Shown piece by piece: positions 5,077 to 5,121 of a stretch of 5,121 nucleotides of DNA (the first letter of the stretch is position 1; each line of letters opens with the position of its first letter). The translations under genes and the position numbers were made by a program. Where the stretch lies: assembly GCA_900751665.1 (NCBI GenBank), contig CAADSV010000075.1, positions 1 to 5,121 of the forward strand, written 5' to 3'. This DNA is from an uncultured Collinsella sp. Its GTDB lineage: Bacteria; Actinomycetota; Coriobacteriia; Coriobacteriales; Coriobacteriaceae. Below the pieces are notes generated by a model, which had not been told where the DNA came from, searched no databases, and saw nothing but the letters and a program-made list of their open reading frames with translations.

Positions 5077-5104
5077 ATTCTAGGCGGTGTCCCCTCCCTT
5101 TCAA
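5077..5104 (-). promoter_or_regulatory. Strong promoter for the transposase
   Basis: On the - strand TTGAAA (5104-5099, 5 of 6 to consensus) and TAGAAT (5082-5077, 5 of 6) are 16 nt apart. Transcription would begin near 5070, leaving a short leader before the ATG at 5049 or 5034. The -35 overlaps a short perfect inverted repeat at 5096-5111, close to where the IS end is expected. Confidence 0.6.
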
Positions 5105-5111
5105 GAAAGGG
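5096..5111. repeat. Perfect 7-bp inverted repeat at the window edge
   Basis: CCCTTTC (5096-5102) and GAAAGGG (5105-5111) are separated by AA. The complementarity continues imperfectly outward to about 5091 and 5117. It could be a fold-back sequence artefact at a contig end, a hairpin near the IS end, or host DNA. Confidence 0.5.
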
Positions 5112-5121
5112 CGGAGGCGGG

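Larger units (their letters stand above)
3545..5095 (-). mobile_element. IS256-family (Mutator-type) insertion sequence, ends approximate
   Basis: The element is defined by its single transposase gene on the - strand, and the 1.4-1.5 kb size fits the family once the 109-nt insertion is allowed for. I could not find clean terminal inverted repeats or a target duplication. By family habit the left end should lie just past the CTTACACCACGTCTACG stretch (- strand) around 3545-3571. The right end should lie close to the promoter around 5063-5095, where TAGA, CGT and GTAA blocks loosely echo the left end. The given ends are therefore estimates. Base composition is richer in G+C than the neighbouring chromosomal genes, consistent with an acquired element. 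Confidence 0.6.

Noticed and set aside
1..5121. CRISPR array, toxin-antitoxin pair, or defence gene cluster
   Set aside because: No regularly spaced repeats and no matching protein motifs were found. The protein-coding content is three housekeeping or homeostasis genes and one IS.

Overview
The window reads as a stretch of chromosome from a high-GC, Gram-positive gut-type actinobacterium, most likely Coriobacteriia and possibly Collinsella. This placement is an inference from codon use (GCC, GGC, CTC and GAG dominate), the type of ROK kinase, family II pyrophosphatase and long-loop NhaA present, and the style of the intergenic repeats. No rRNA or other taxonomic marker is present.

Layout. 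On the + strand: (1) positions 1-447, the 3' end of a ROK-family sugar kinase, probably glucokinase, cut by the window edge; (2) a 168-nt gap with a short GTGCAA/GGGACAG repeat cluster, a two-part hairpin and a possible extended -10 promoter; (3) 616-1539, a complete manganese-dependent family II inorganic pyrophosphatase (ppaC) followed by a strong intrinsic terminator; (4) a 267-nt gap ending in a structured leader that resembles the nhaA-I lithium riboswitch class; (5) 1807-3165, a complete NhaA Na+/H+ antiporter, followed by a 15-bp perfect hairpin that can terminate transcription on both strands. On the - strand, facing nhaA: (6) an IS256-family (Mutator-type) insertion sequence at about 3545-5095. 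Its transposase keeps all catalytic residues but is split by a 109-nt GC-rich insertion at 4719-4827.

Working together. The three + strand genes look like separate transcription units. The kinase feeds hexose into central metabolism, the pyrophosphatase pulls biosynthetic reactions forward by removing PPi, and NhaA exports Na+ or Li+ using the proton gradient. They are ordinary housekeeping and homeostasis genes. The IS element is unrelated to them and has higher GC than its neighbours.

Most notable points. First, the transposase break looks like two noisy sequence ends that overlap but were never merged. Both the upstream and downstream sides of the junction recur in GC-biased, degraded form inside the insertion, so the gene may be intact in the real genome. 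Second, the nhaA leader is a good candidate cation-sensing riboswitch. Third, a two-part motif (GTGGCCAAAAAA, 10 nt, GAGTACTGTYAC) occurs twice in opposite orientation with identical spacing between nhaA and the IS. I saw no defence system, CRISPR array or clearly novel gene cluster.
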